Source: Pseudomonas grandcourensis (lineage in GTDB: Bacteria; Pseudomonadota; Gammaproteobacteria; Pseudomonadales; Pseudomonadaceae). Taken from it: a stretch of 64,000 nucleotides of DNA. Location: assembly GCF_039909015.1 (NCBI RefSeq), contig NZ_CP150919.1:410501-474500 (forward strand). Direction: 5' to 3'. The notes beneath the pieces are model-generated. The model was not told the DNA's origin, ran no database searches, and worked only from the letters and a program-made list of their open reading frames with translations. The number at the start of each line of letters is the position of its first letter. The stretch's first letter is position 1. This document shows, piece after piece, positions 1 through 8,915 of the stretch. Both the position numbers and the translations under genes were made by a program.

Positions 1-834
1 TTCTTCCGGGTTGGCGTGGGTCGCGTGGACCAGGCACCAGCGCTGATCGACGTCGACGTTTTCGTACAGCCATTGCAGCGGACGACGACCGCTCCAGGTC
101 AGGCAGTCGTCGACTTCTTTCTGCTGCTCGGCGATGTGGATGTGCACCGGGCATTGCTTGTCGCTGGCCGCCAGCACTTCGCTGATCTGCTGCGGTGTGA
201 CTGCGCGCAGCGAGTGGAAGCACAGGCCGAGGGCTTGCGCCGGCTGCTGTGCCAGCACCGGTTGCAGGCGCGATTGCAGCTTGAGGTAGTTTTCGGTGCT
301 GTTGATGAAGCGGCGCTGACCTTCGTTCGGGGTCTGGCCGCCAAAACCGGAGTGGCTGTAGAGCACCGGCAGCAGGGTCAGGCCGATACCGGCGGAACCC
401 GCGGCCTGGCTGATACGCAGGGCCAGTTCGGCCGGGTCCGCGTAAGGCTGGCCGCTGATGTCATGGTGCACGTAATGAAATTCCGCCACCGATGTGTAAC
501 CGGCCTTGAGCATTTCGATGTACAGCTGACGGGCGATGACGCCCAGTTGTTCCGGGCTGATTTTTCCGACGAGGCGATACATCAGGTCGCGCCAGGTCCA
601 GAAACTGTCGTTCGGATTGCCCGCCACCTCCGCCAGCCCGGCCATGGCCCGCTGGAAGGCGTGGGAGTGCAGGTTCGGCATGCCAGGCAGCAGCGGACCG
701 CTTAACCGTTCGGCGCCATCTGCGTTGGAATCGGCCTGGATATGGGTCAATACGCCGTCGGCGTTGACCTCAAGACGTACATTGTTGGCCCATCCACTAG
801 GCAGCAGCGCGCGTTCGGCAAAGAAGGCGGACAT
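1..834 (-). CDS. hutF: Formimidoylglutamate deiminase HutF (partial, C-terminus outside window)
   Basis: HutF removes the imino group of N-formimino-L-glutamate to give N-formyl-L-glutamate and ammonia, the fourth step of the five-step histidine pathway. About 278 N-terminal residues are visible, starting at the ATG at 834-832; the gene runs off the left edge (full-length family members are about 450 residues). The amidohydrolase metal-binding pattern PGMPNLHSH is present near residue 50, and HIHIAEQ further on fits a second metal-ligand region. It is transcribed divergently from hutC, with a HutC-type operator in the gap. HutG further downstream takes the product, so the two genes define the deiminase/deformylase branch. 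Identity is confident from the motifs and the hut context. Confidence 0.95.
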   Translation of the reverse strand, partial: MSAFFAERALLPSGWANNVRLEVNADGVLTHIQADSNADGAERLSGPLLPGMPNLHSHAFQRAMAGLAEVAGNPNDSFWTWRDLMYRLVGKISPEQLGVIARQLYIEMLKAGYTSVAEFHYVHHDISGQPYADPAELALRISQAAGSAGIGLTLLPVLYSHSGFGGQTPNEGQRRFINSTENYLKLQSRLQPVLAQQPAQALGLCFHSLRAVTPQQISEVLAASDKQCPVHIHIAEQQKEVDDCLTWSGRRPLQWLYENVDVDQRWCLVHATHANPEE

Positions 835-860
835 GGTTCAGCACCCCATCGTGTGTTATT

Positions 861-870
861 TGTATATACA
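861..870. promoter_or_regulatory. HutC operator between hutF and hutC (TGTATATACA)
   Basis: TGTATATACA is a perfect 10-base palindrome of the form TGTA-N2-TACA, the pattern reported for the histidine repressor HutC of Pseudomonas. It lies in the 107-base gap between the divergent genes hutF and hutC, where one site could repress both. The assignment rests on motif and position; binding is inferred. Confidence 0.7.
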
Positions 871-941
871 TATACAGACGTTTGCCTGCCCGGTAAACTC
901 CGGCAAGCTAGCAACCCTATCCAAACGACCAAGGATTAACC

Positions 942-1691
942 GTGCCGACTCCGCCTACAGTCTCTCCGTTGGCCGCGAACATGGGCGACAGTCCGGCGCC
1001 CTTGTACGCTCGCGTCAAACAAATGATCACCCAGCAAATCGACAGTGGAAACTGGCCGCCGCACTATCGTGTGCCGTCGGAAAGTGAACTGGTCAGCCAG
1101 TTGGGCTTTAGCCGCATGACCATCAACCGCGCCCTGCGCGAGATGACCGCCGATGGTCTGTTGGTGCGCATGCAAGGCGTCGGCACGTTCGTCGCCGAGC
1201 CGAAAAGCCAGTCTGCCCTGTTTGAAGTGCACAACATCGCCGACGAAATCGCCTCTCGCGGTCATCGCCACACCTGCAAGGTCATCACCCTTGAAGAAGA
1301 GGCCGCCGGCTCCGAGCGCGCCCTGGCCCTGGACATGCGTGAAGGGCAGAAGGTGTTCCACTCGCTGATCGTGCATTTCGAAAACGATATTCCGGTGCAA
1401 ATCGAAGACCGTTTCGTCAATGCGCTGGTGGCGCCGGACTACCTCAAACAGGACTTCACCCTGCAAACGCCCTACGCCTACCTGAACCAGGTCGCGCCGC
1501 TGACCGAAGGCGAGCACGTGGTCGAGGCGATCCTGGCCGAGTCGTCCGAATGCAAATTGCTTCAGATTGAAAAGGGCGAGCCGTGCCTGCTGATCCGTCG
1601 CCGCACCTGGTCCGGCCGTCAGCCAGTGACCGCTGCTCGCTTGATCCACCCCGGTTCCCGTCATCGTCTGGAAGGTCGGTTTCATAAATGA
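942..1691 (+). CDS. hutC: Histidine utilization repressor HutC (GntR family)
   Basis: HutC represses the hut operons and is released by urocanate. The 249-residue protein has an N-terminal GntR winged helix-turn-helix at about residues 20-85 (PSESELVSQLGFSRMTINRA, then a wing ending GVGTFV) followed by a UTRA effector-binding domain at about 100-240. The start is a GTG at 942. The last bases overlap the hutD start by four (ATGA), so translation of the two is probably coupled. TGTA-N2-TACA sites occur upstream of hutC/hutF and at the hutU promoter, which fits autoregulation plus control of the catabolic operon. Confidence 0.95.
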   Translation: MPTPPTVSPLAANMGDSPAPLYARVKQMITQQIDSGNWPPHYRVPSESELVSQLGFSRMTINRALREMTADGLLVRMQGVGTFVAEPKSQSALFEVHNIADEIASRGHRHTCKVITLEEEAAGSERALALDMREGQKVFHSLIVHFENDIPVQIEDRFVNALVAPDYLKQDFTLQTPYAYLNQVAPLTEGEHVVEAILAESSECKLLQIEKGEPCLLIRRRTWSGRQPVTAARLIHPGSRHRLEGRFHK

Positions 1692-2257
1692 ATGAGTTGA
1701 AGGTTTTACGCGCCAAAGACTACCCGCGCATGCCGTGGAAAAACGGCGGCGGCAGCACCGAAGAAATCACCCGCGATGCCGGCACCGGTCTGGATGGTTT
1801 TGGCTGGCGCCTGTCGATTGCCGACATTGGCGAATCGGGCGGGTTTTCCACCTTCGCCGGTTACGAGCGGGTGATCACCGTGCTGCAGGGTGATGGCATG
1901 ACCTTGACGGTGGATGGCCAGGACACTCGGTCGCTGTTACCGCTGGACCCGTATGCCTTCAGTGGTGAAAGCAAGGTTTCCTGCACATTGCTCGGCGGTC
2001 CGATTCGCGATTTCAACCTGATTTACGCACCGCAACGTTACGCTGCGCGGTTGCAGTGGTTGAGCGGCGAGCAGCGGTTCTTCAGCTCGGCGGGTACGGT
2101 GTTGGTGTTCGGCATCAGCGATGCGCTGGATGTGGTGGTCGGTAACAGTGCTTCGAAGCTCGGTCGCCATGATTGCCTGCAACTCGACGGTAACACTGGC
2201 CTGCTGGAAATCTCCGTCAATGGCCCATGCTGTGTGATTGAGCTGTCGGCACACTGA
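1688..2257 (+). CDS. hutD: HutD family protein
   Basis: This 189-residue protein belongs to the HutD/Ves cupin-like family and shows the family N-terminus RAKDYPRMPWKNGGGSTEEI. In P. fluorescens SBW25 genetic work described HutD as a governor that limits maximal hut activity; its biochemical role is not settled. It overlaps hutC by four bases and ends before a long perfect inverted repeat that can act as a terminator, so hutCD looks like a two-gene unit separate from the hutU operon. No signal peptide or membrane segment is visible, so it is probably cytoplasmic. Confidence 0.9.
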   Translation: MNELKVLRAKDYPRMPWKNGGGSTEEITRDAGTGLDGFGWRLSIADIGESGGFSTFAGYERVITVLQGDGMTLTVDGQDTRSLLPLDPYAFSGESKVSCTLLGGPIRDFNLIYAPQRYAARLQWLSGEQRFFSSAGTVLVFGISDALDVVVGNSASKLGRHDCLQLDGNTGLLEISVNGPCCVIELSAH

Positions 2258-2269
2258 TTCTGAATTTTC

Positions 2270-2331
2270 AAAAGATCGCAGCCTTCGGCAGCTCCTACGG
2301 GGTGCACAGCTGCCGAAGGCTGCGATCTTTT
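2270..2331. repeat. REP-like inverted repeat, family A, probable terminator of hutCD
   Basis: Two perfectly complementary 24-base arms (2270-2293 and 2308-2331) are separated by 14 bases. Each arm contains GATCGCAGCCTTCGGCAGCT. The right arm ends in TTTT, so the transcript can form a stable hairpin with a short U-run after hutD. The same element recurs at 4392, 32760 and 42289. Confidence 0.9.
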
Positions 2332-2362
2332 GCTTTTCAGCGTTCCCGAAAGCGCACCATGT

Positions 2363-2408
2363 TGTTACCGAACGCCCCAGCGTGGCGCAAAACCTCGCTC
2401 AAGTAACA
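2363..2408. promoter_or_regulatory. Candidate CbrB enhancer half-sites TGTTAC...GTAACA
   Basis: TGTTAC (2363-2368) and GTAACA (2403-2408) form an inverted pair about 115-160 bases upstream of the -24/-12 promoter of hutU, a normal distance for a sigma-54 enhancer. CbrB, the activator needed for hut expression in SBW25, is associated with TGTTAC/GTAACA-type sites in Pseudomonas. The 34-base spacing is longer than I remember for characterised sites, so this is tentative. Confidence 0.35.
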
Positions 2409-2519
2409 AAACCCCCTCGCAACAAAAATCCCCCAGAAAATATTTCATCTACGCCAGAACCCTTGTTCCAGGCGCTCTCCAGCCGTTTCATGATTTTTCT
2501 TGAATGCTCATCCAACAAG

Positions 2520-2537
2520 TTGGCCGCTTGATTGCAT
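2520..2537 (+). promoter_or_regulatory. Sigma-54 promoter of the hutU-hutG operon
   Basis: TTGGCCGCTTGATTGCAT has the invariant GG (2522-2523) and GC (2534-2535) separated by exactly ten bases, as required for RpoN promoters (TTGGCAC-N5-TTGC). The expected start near 2547 falls inside the HutC operator. A sigma-54-dependent, CbrB-activated hutU promoter is established in P. fluorescens SBW25; this is its counterpart by sequence. Confidence 0.85.
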
Positions 2538-2540
2538 ATG

Positions 2541-2554
2541 CTTGTATGTACAAG
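2541..2554. promoter_or_regulatory. HutC operator at the hutU promoter (CTTGTATGTACAAG)
   Basis: CTTGTATGTACAAG has six-base arms CTTGTA/TACAAG around a 2-base centre, again TGTA-N2-TACA. It begins three bases after the -12 element and covers the predicted transcription start, so bound HutC would block open-complex formation or escape by sigma-54 polymerase. Confidence 0.85.
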
Positions 2555-2569
2555 TAAAGACGTATGCGT

Positions 2570-2602
2570 ATGAGTCACGAGGACTCAACCATCGTCCACT
2601 GA
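2570..2602 (+). other. Ten-codon mini-ORF in the hutU leader (possible leader peptide)
   Basis: Inside the roughly 140-base untranslated leader of hutU, an ATG at 2570 opens a ten-residue frame, MSHEDSTIVH, with two histidine codons, one just before the stop. A small inverted repeat GAGTC-ACGAG-GACTC overlaps it. There is no strong ribosome binding site before it. It may be chance; it is listed because the rest of the leader (to 2684) holds nothing else recognisable besides the hutU ribosome binding site. Confidence 0.15.
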
Positions 2603-2684
2603 TTCGCTGGTGTGCACTGATGCCCATTGGCTTGCTCGCCCACTGCCTGGGTTGGTTTGGATTGATTGCTGAGGAGTCTTTTTC

Positions 2685-4367
2685 GTGACTGACATTAAAC
2701 CTACTAAGTTTCGTGACGTTGAAATCCGTGCCGCACGCGGTAACAAGCTGACCGCCAAAAGCTGGCTGACTGAAGCGCCGCTGCGCATGCTGATGAACAA
2801 CCTCGACCCGGAAGTCGCCGAGAACCCTAAAGAACTGGTGGTTTACGGTGGTATCGGTCGCGCTGCACGTAACTGGGAATGCTACGACAAGATCGTCGAA
2901 AGCCTGACCAACCTGAACGACGACGAGACCCTGCTGGTGCAATCCGGCAAGCCGGTCGGCGTGTTCAAGACCCACAGCAACGCCCCGCGCGTACTGATCG
3001 CCAACTCCAACCTGGTGCCACACTGGGCGAGCTGGGAGCACTTCAACGAACTGGACGCCAAAGGCCTGGCCATGTACGGCCAGATGACCGCCGGCAGCTG
3101 GATCTACATCGGCAGCCAGGGCATCGTCCAGGGCACCTACGAAACCTTCGTCGAAGCCGGTCGCCAACACTACAACGATGACCTCACGGGCAAGTGGGTA
3201 CTGACCGCCGGCCTGGGCGGCATGGGTGGCGCCCAGCCTCTGGCTGCAACCCTGGCCGGCGCTTGCTCGCTGAACATCGAATGCCAGCAGGTCAGCATCG
3301 ATTTCCGTCTGAAAAGCCGCTACGTCGATGAGCAGGCTACCGACCTCGACGACGCTCTGGCCCGTATCGCCAAATACACCAAAGAAGGCAAGGCGATCTC
3401 CATCGCGCTGCTGGGCAACGCGGCTGAAATCCTGCCGGAACTGGTCAAGCGTGGCGTACGCCCGGACATGGTCACCGACCAGACCAGCGCCCACGACCCG
3501 CTCAACGGTTACCTGCCTGCCGGCTGGACCTGGGACGAATACCGCGCTCGCGCCAAGACCGAGCCAGCCGCTGTGGTGAAGGCCGCCAAGCAATCGATGG
3601 CCGTGCACGTCAAAGCGATGCTCGAGTTCCAGAAAATGGGCGTACCGACCTTCGACTACGGCAACAACATCCGTCAGATGGCGCAGGAAGAAGGCGTGGA
3701 AAACGCATTCGACTTCCCGGGCTTCGTACCTGCCTACATCCGTCCGCTGTTCTGCCGTGGCATCGGCCCATTCCGTTGGGCTGCACTGTCGGGCAATGCT
3801 GAAGACATCTACAAGACCGACGCCAAGGTTAAAGAGCTGATCCCGGACGACGCCCACCTGCACAAATGGCTGGACATGGCCCGCGAGCGCATCAGCTTCC
3901 AGGGTCTGCCGGCACGTATCTGCTGGGTTGGCCTGGGCCTGCGCGCCAAGCTGGGCCTGGCGTTCAACGAAATGGTCCGCAGCGGCGAGCTGTCCGCGCC
4001 AATCGTGATCGGCCGCGACCACCTGGACTCCGGTTCGGTATCGAGCCCGAACCGCGAAACCGAATCGATGCAGGACGGCTCCGACGCCGTTTCCGACTGG
4101 CCACTGCTCAACGCTCTGCTCAACACAGCAAGCGGCGCGACCTGGGTGTCCCTGCACCACGGCGGCGGCGTCGGCATGGGCTTCTCCCAGCACTCGGGCA
4201 TGGTGATTGTCTGCGACGGTACTGACGAAGCGGCTGAGCGTATCGCTCGCGTGCTGCATAACGACCCGGCTACTGGTGTTATGCGTCACGCCGATGCCGG
4301 TTACCAGATCGCCATCGACTGCGCCAAGGAACAAGGGTTGAACCTGCCGATGATCACCGGCAAATAA
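2685..4367 (+). CDS. hutU: Urocanate hydratase HutU
   Basis: HutU hydrates urocanate to 4-imidazolone-5-propionate with tightly bound NAD+, the second step of histidine breakdown. The 560-residue length is normal. The family block [17 protein letters not shown] is at about residues 55-71, the glycine-rich NAD+ site [13 protein letters not shown] at about 176-190, and the signature [14 protein letters not shown] at about 405-418 with the active-site cysteine near 413. The start is a GTG at 2685, preceded by GAGGAG at 2671-2676. It is the first gene of the sigma-54/HutC-controlled operon. A 608-codon open frame on the opposite strand is a codon-bias shadow. Confidence 0.98.
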   Translation: MTDIKPTKFRDVEIRAARGNKLTAKSWLTEAPLRMLMNNLDPEVAENPKELVVYGGIGRAARNWECYDKIVESLTNLNDDETLLVQSGKPVGVFKTHSNAPRVLIANSNLVPHWASWEHFNELDAKGLAMYGQMTAGSWIYIGSQGIVQGTYETFVEAGRQHYNDDLTGKWVLTAGLGGMGGAQPLAATLAGACSLNIECQQVSIDFRLKSRYVDEQATDLDDALARIAKYTKEGKAISIALLGNAAEILPELVKRGVRPDMVTDQTSAHDPLNGYLPAGWTWDEYRARAKTEPAAVVKAAKQSMAVHVKAMLEFQKMGVPTFDYGNNIRQMAQEEGVENAFDFPGFVPAYIRPLFCRGIGPFRWAALSGNAEDIYKTDAKVKELIPDDAHLHKWLDMARERISFQGLPARICWVGLGLRAKLGLAFNEMVRSGELSAPIVIGRDHLDSGSVSSPNRETESMQDGSDAVSDWPLLNALLNTASGATWVSLHHGGGVGMGFSQHSGMVIVCDGTDEAAERIARVLHNDPATGVMRHADAGYQIAIDCAKEQGLNLPMITGK

Positions 4368-4391
4368 ATCAGGCTTCGGCTTGATGCAAAA

Positions 4392-4488
4392 CCTGTAGGA
4401 GCTGCCGCAGGCTGCGATCTTTTGATCTTGATCTTTCTAAAGATCGCAGCCTCGTTTCACTCGACAGCTCCTACACAGCTCCTACAGG
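4392..4488. repeat. REP-like inverted repeat, family A, between hutU and hutTu
   Basis: A left element with GTAGGAGCTGCCGCAGGCTG and a right element starting AAAGATCGCAGCC and ending in two copies of AGCTCCTACA form an imperfect long hairpin. It could stabilise the hutU end of the message or reduce read-through into hutTu. Confidence 0.8.
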
Positions 4489-4492
4489 CATC

Positions 4493-4510
4493 AAAACAAA
4501 AACAAACAAT
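4493..4510 (+). promoter_or_regulatory. Candidate Hfq/Crc (CA motif) site before hutTu
   Basis: AAAACAAAAACAAACAAT lies a few bases upstream of the hutTu ribosome binding site (AGAGG near 4515). It contains AAnAAnAA-type repeats, the Hfq/Crc target used for translational catabolite repression in Pseudomonas. Motif and position are seen; regulation is inferred. Confidence 0.5.
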
Positions 4511-4526
4511 CCACAGAGGTTGAACC

Positions 4527-5996
4527 ATGGCTGCCAGCAGCGAACGTGCAAGCAACAAACCGTTGATCGAGAAGCGCTCGATCGACTACATCCCGGAAGC
4601 GGAAAGACACGGTCGTCTGTTAAGCCAGTTCACCCTGTGGATGGGTGCCAACCTGCAAATCACCGCGATTGTCACCGGTGCCTTGGCAGTGGTGCTTGGC
4701 GGTGATGTGTTCTGGTCATTGATCGGTCTGTTGATCGGTCAATTACTCGGTGGCGGCGTGATGGCGCTGCATGCGGCGCAAGGCCCCAAGCTTGGCCTTC
4801 CGCAGATGATTTCCAGCCGGGTACAGTTCGGCGTGTACGGCGCGGCCATCCCGATCGTGCTGGTCTGCTTGATGTATCTCGGTTTCACCGCAACGGGAAC
4901 CGTGCTTTCCGGCCAGGCGCTGGGCCAGTTGTTTGGCGTCAGCGATACCGTCGGTATCCTCATTTTTGCCAGTGTCATCGTGCTGGTCACGGTGCTCGGC
5001 TATCGGGTGATCCATTGGATCGGCCGTGTTGCCAGTGTCATTGGCGTGATTGCCTTTGTTTATCTGTTCAGCCGTCTGATGAACCAGGTTGACGTTGGCG
5101 CACTGTTGCAAATCCGCCACTTCAGCTGGAGCAGTTTCCTGCTCGCGGTGTCGCTCGCGGCGTCTTGGCAGATCGCTTTCGGCCCTTATGTGGCTGACTA
5201 TTCTCGCTACCTGCCGAGCAAGACTTCCTCGGTGAAAACTTTTTTTGCCGCAGGCGCAGGTTCAGTCATTGGTGCACAGGTGGCGATGGTCCTCGGCGTG
5301 TTCGCTGCCGCTTCGGCCAACGGGCAATACGCCGGCCACGAAGTGGCCTACATCGTTGGTCTGGGTGGTACCGGTGCCACCGCAGCACTGCTGTACTTCA
5401 GCATCGCGTTCGGCAAGGTCACCATCTCCACGCTGAACTCCTACGGCAGTTTCATGTGCATCGCGACCATCATCAGCGGTTTCCGTGGTGACCTGAAGGT
5501 AACGCGCTTGCAGCGTCTGGTGTTCGTGCTGGTCATCGTCGGGGCTGCGACCCTCATGGCGTTGCTCGGTCAGCACTCGTTCCTCGGTGCGTTCAAGTCC
5601 TTCATCCTTTTCCTGCTGGCGTTCTTTACACCTTGGAGCGCGATCAACCTGGTGGACTACTACTGCATCACTCGCGAGCGCTATGACGTACCGGCGCTGG
5701 CCGATCCGAATGGTCGCTACGGTCGTTGGAACCTTCTCGGTATCAGCGTCTATGTGTTCGGTGTGCTGGTGCAACTGCCGTTCATCTCCACCAAGTTCTA
5801 TACCGGTCCGCTGGTGGCGGCCCTGGGTGATGTGGATATTTCCTGGATCATCGGTCTGGTGCTTCCCGCAGCCCTGTATTACCTGTGTGCAAAAAAATGG
5901 CACGGCACAGTGCCTGATCGTTTGATCCTGCCGGTTGAGCAGGGCGCGATCACCGAACAAAAGCTGAATGTGGGTCGCGCTGCGGCGCAGGCCTGA
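4527..5996 (+). CDS. hutTu: Urocanate permease HutTu (NCS1 / cytosine-purine permease family)
   Basis: This 489-residue inner-membrane protein has about 12 hydrophobic segments and the layout of the nucleobase:cation symporter-1 family (CodB-like), including a conserved first helix region FTLWMGANLQITAIVTGALA. In P. fluorescens SBW25 the family member at this place in the hut operon was identified as the urocanate-specific transporter, and position directly after hutU supports the same role here. Without the context it would be called a cytosine/purine permease. The ATG at 4527 follows AGAGG. An A-rich motif just upstream suggests Hfq/Crc control of translation. Confidence 0.85.
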   Translation: MAASSERASNKPLIEKRSIDYIPEAERHGRLLSQFTLWMGANLQITAIVTGALAVVLGGDVFWSLIGLLIGQLLGGGVMALHAAQGPKLGLPQMISSRVQFGVYGAAIPIVLVCLMYLGFTATGTVLSGQALGQLFGVSDTVGILIFASVIVLVTVLGYRVIHWIGRVASVIGVIAFVYLFSRLMNQVDVGALLQIRHFSWSSFLLAVSLAASWQIAFGPYVADYSRYLPSKTSSVKTFFAAGAGSVIGAQVAMVLGVFAAASANGQYAGHEVAYIVGLGGTGATAALLYFSIAFGKVTISTLNSYGSFMCIATIISGFRGDLKVTRLQRLVFVLVIVGAATLMALLGQHSFLGAFKSFILFLLAFFTPWSAINLVDYYCITRERYDVPALADPNGRYGRWNLLGISVYVFGVLVQLPFISTKFYTGPLVAALGDVDISWIIGLVLPAALYYLCAKKWHGTVPDRLILPVEQGAITEQKLNVGRAAAQA

Positions 5997-6065
5997 TTGG
6001 ACGTGGACAGGGCTGGATGCCTCTTGACTGCCGTAAGCCAATTCATGATTAGGAGCGTCACAACA

Positions 6066-7034
6066 ATGAAATCGAACAAGACCCTGCTGACCACATTGCT
6101 TTCCATGGGCCTGCTGGCCAGCGCTGGCGCCACTCAGGCGGCGGGTTGGTGCGAGTCGGGCAAACCGGTGAAATTCGCTGGTTTGAACTGGGAAAGCGCC
6201 ATGCTGCTGACCGACGTGATGCAAGTCGTGTTGGAGAAAGGCTACGACTGCAAGACTGACAGCCTGCCGGGCAACTCCATCACCATGGAAAACGCCCTGA
6301 GCAGCAACGATATTCAAGTGTTTGCCGAAGAATGGGTCGGCCGCAGCGAGGTCTGGAACAAGGCCGAGAAGGCCGGCAAGGTCGTCGGTGTCGGCGCGCC
6401 GGTGGTTGGTGCGATCGAAGGCTGGTACGTGCCGCGCTACGTGATCGAAGGCGACGCCAAGCGCAAGCTGGAAGCCAAGGCGCCGGACCTGAAAAACATT
6501 GCTGACCTGGGCAAATACTCGGCGATCTTCAAAGACGCCGAAGAGCCTTCCAAGGGCCGTTTCTACAACTGCCCGGCCGGCTGGACCTGTGAGCTGGACA
6601 ACAGCGAAATGCTGAAAAGCTACGGCCTGGAAAGCACCTACACCAACTTCCGCCCAGGCACCGGCCCGGCGCTGGATGCCGCGGTGCTGTCGAGCTACAA
6701 GCGTGGCGAGCCAATCCTGTTCTACTACTGGTCGCCAACGCCGCTGATGGGCCAGATCGACGCGGTGAAACTCGAAGAGAAACCGGGCGTGAACAAGACC
6801 GTGACCATCAAGGTCGGCCTGTCCAAGACTTTCCACGACGAAGCGCCGGAACTGGTAACAGTGCTGGAAAAGGTCAATGTGCCAATCGACCTGCTGAACC
6901 AGAACCTTGGACGCATGACCAAAGAGCGGATCGAATCACCAAAACTGGCCAAGATCTTCCTGAAGGAACATCCTGAAGTCTGGCACGCATGGGTGAGCGA
7001 AGACGCAGCCAAGAAAATCGACGCGGCCTTGTAG
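6066..7034 (+). CDS. hutX: ABC transporter substrate-binding protein HutX
   Basis: Periplasmic binding protein of the glycine betaine/proline (OpuAC, ProX-like) family, 322 residues. The start at 6066 is preferred over an upstream in-frame ATG at 5997 because AGGAGCG lies at the right distance and the protein then begins with a normal signal peptide, MKSNKTLLTTLLSMGLLASA, cleaved near ATQAA. The gene is followed by a ProW-type permease and a ProV-type ATPase. The Sinorhizobium HutXWV system transports histidine, and the position inside this hut operon argues for histidine or urocanate uptake. Confidence 0.88.
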   Translation: MKSNKTLLTTLLSMGLLASAGATQAAGWCESGKPVKFAGLNWESAMLLTDVMQVVLEKGYDCKTDSLPGNSITMENALSSNDIQVFAEEWVGRSEVWNKAEKAGKVVGVGAPVVGAIEGWYVPRYVIEGDAKRKLEAKAPDLKNIADLGKYSAIFKDAEEPSKGRFYNCPAGWTCELDNSEMLKSYGLESTYTNFRPGTGPALDAAVLSSYKRGEPILFYYWSPTPLMGQIDAVKLEEKPGVNKTVTIKVGLSKTFHDEAPELVTVLEKVNVPIDLLNQNLGRMTKERIESPKLAKIFLKEHPEVWHAWVSEDAAKKIDAAL

Positions 7035-7104
7035 GTCGAGCTTCTCCGGCTGTCGGCAACGACAGTCGGATGCTTGATCGCAACCCCTTGATTGAGAGTC
7101 TCTT

Positions 7105-7956
7105 ATGTTTCCCGAAAGCTTTACCTTTTCCATCGCCGACTGGGTCAACGGTTGGGTCGATTCGCTGGTCACCAACTACGGCGACGTGTTCCGGCACATC
7201 TCCGACACCCTGTTGTGGGCCATCGTCAATCTCGAAGGCCTGCTGCGCGCCGCACCCTGGTGGCTGATGCTGGCAATCGTGGCCGGTGTGGCCTGGCACG
7301 CGACCCGCAAGGTCGTGACCACTGCCGTCATCGTTGGTTTGCTGTTCCTGGTGGGTGCGGTCGGCCTCTGGGACAAGCTGATGCAGACCCTGGCGCTGAT
7401 GATGGTGGCGACAATCATTTCGGTGTTGATCGGCATTCCGCTGGGCATTCTCTCGGCGCGCAGCAATCGCCTGCGTTCGATACTGATGCCGTTGCTGGAC
7501 ATCATGCAGACCATGCCGAGCTTCGTGTACCTGATCCCGGTGCTGATGCTGTTTGGCCTGGGCAAGGTCCCGGCGATTTTCGCCACGGTGATCTACGCCG
7601 CGCCGCCGCTGATCCGCCTGACCGATCTGGGCATTCGCCAGGTCGACGGCGAAGTGATGGAAGCGATCAACGCCTTCGGTGCCAACCGCTGGCAGCAACT
7701 GTTCGGCGTGCAACTGCCGCTGGCCCTGCCGAGCATCATGGCCGGGATCAACCAGACCACCATGATGGCCCTGTCGATGGTGGTGATCGCCTCGATGATC
7801 GGTGCCCGTGGCCTGGGTGAAGACGTGCTGGTGGGGATTCAGACCCTCAACGTCGGACGAGGCCTTGAAGCCGGTCTGGCGATCGTGATTCTGGCTGTGG
7901 TGATCGACCGCATTACACAGGCGTACGGTCGCGCACGGCATGAGGTGAGCAAATGA
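7105..7956 (+). CDS. hutW: ABC transporter permease HutW
   Basis: A 283-residue inner-membrane permease of the BPD_transp_1 (ProW) type with about six transmembrane segments and the typical cytoplasmic coupling loop around [20 protein letters not shown], which contacts the ATPase. It overlaps hutV by four bases (ATGA at 7953-7956), so subunit synthesis is probably coupled. It forms the membrane channel for HutX-bound ligand. Confidence 0.9.
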   Translation: MFPESFTFSIADWVNGWVDSLVTNYGDVFRHISDTLLWAIVNLEGLLRAAPWWLMLAIVAGVAWHATRKVVTTAVIVGLLFLVGAVGLWDKLMQTLALMMVATIISVLIGIPLGILSARSNRLRSILMPLLDIMQTMPSFVYLIPVLMLFGLGKVPAIFATVIYAAPPLIRLTDLGIRQVDGEVMEAINAFGANRWQQLFGVQLPLALPSIMAGINQTTMMALSMVVIASMIGARGLGEDVLVGIQTLNVGRGLEAGLAIVILAVVIDRITQAYGRARHEVSK

Positions 7957-8783
7957 ACAACGCAACCGTGAGCAAGATCGAAGTCAAGAACGTCTTCAAG
8001 ATTTTCGGCAACCGTGCCAAGGACGCGCTGGCCATGGTCGGCCAGGGCAAGACCAAGGATCAGGTACTGGCCGAAACCGGCTGCGTGGTCGGCGTGAACG
8101 ATCTGTCCCTGAGCATCGGCAGCGGCGAGATCTTCGTGATCATGGGCCTGTCGGGTTCCGGCAAGTCGACCCTGGTCCGCCACTTCAACCGCCTGATCGA
8201 CCCGACCAGCGGCGCGATCCTGGTGGACGGCGTGGACATCCTGCAATACGACATGGAAGCCCTGCGCGAATTTCGTCGGCGCAAGATCAGCATGGTGTTC
8301 CAGAGCTTTGGCCTGCTGCCGCACAAGAGCGTGCTGGACAACGTCGCCTACGGCCTGAAAATCCGTGGCGAAACCAAAGCCATGTGCGCCGAGCGTGCGC
8401 TGCACTGGATCAACACCGTGGGCCTCAAGGGCTACGAAAACAAATACCCGCACCAGCTCTCCGGCGGCATGCGCCAGCGTGTGGGCCTGGCCCGTGCCCT
8501 GGCCGCGGACACCGACATCATCCTGATGGACGAAGCGTTCAGCGCCCTCGACCCGCTGATCCGCGCGGAGATGCAGGACCAGTTGCTGGAGCTGCAAAAG
8601 ACTCTGCACAAGACCATCGTTTTCATCACCCACGACCTCGACGAGGCCGTGCGCATCGGCAACCGCATCGCGATCCTCAAGGACGGCCGCCTGATCCAGG
8701 TCGGCACGCCGAGAGAGATCCTGCATTCGCCGGCGGATGAGTATGTCGACCGCTTTGTGCAGCGTCGGGCGGCGGTGGTTTAA
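7953..8783 (+). CDS. hutV: ABC transporter ATP-binding protein HutV
   Basis: A 276-residue ProV-type ATPase. Visible motifs in order are Walker [11 protein letters not shown]-loop [11 protein letters not shown], signature [16 protein letters not shown], Walker [14 protein letters not shown] and the switch histidine FITHD. It ends soon after the ATPase domain and lacks the C-terminal CBS pair of ProV/OpuA proteins of about 400 residues, as expected for a nutrient importer rather than an osmotically gated one. It works with HutX and HutW. Confidence 0.92.
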   Translation: MNNATVSKIEVKNVFKIFGNRAKDALAMVGQGKTKDQVLAETGCVVGVNDLSLSIGSGEIFVIMGLSGSGKSTLVRHFNRLIDPTSGAILVDGVDILQYDMEALREFRRRKISMVFQSFGLLPHKSVLDNVAYGLKIRGETKAMCAERALHWINTVGLKGYENKYPHQLSGGMRQRVGLARALAADTDIILMDEAFSALDPLIRAEMQDQLLELQKTLHKTIVFITHDLDEAVRIGNRIAILKDGRLIQVGTPREILHSPADEYVDRFVQRRAAVV

Positions 8784-8809
8784 GAGATTTGCAGTGAGTG
8801 AGCTGGCCT

Positions 8810-8875
8810 CTTCGCGAGCAGGCTCGCTCCCACAGGGAAATGCATTCCAATGTGGGAGCGAGCCTGCTCGCGAAG
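8810..8875. repeat. REPIN-like inverted repeat, family B, between hutV and hutH1
   Basis: Two perfect 25-base complementary arms (8810-8834, 8851-8875), each with CGCGAGCAGGCTCGCTCCCA, enclose 16 bases. Each arm itself holds the short palindrome GAGCAGGCTC. Confidence 0.9.
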
Positions 8876-8915
8876 GCGGCGGTGAAGCTGCATCAATATT
8901 TGGATGAGGTTGAAG

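Noticed and set aside
2508..4334. 608-codon open frame antisense to hutU
   Set aside because: It mirrors the hutU coding frame; high-GC third positions give long opposite-strand frames. No ribosome binding site or family match.
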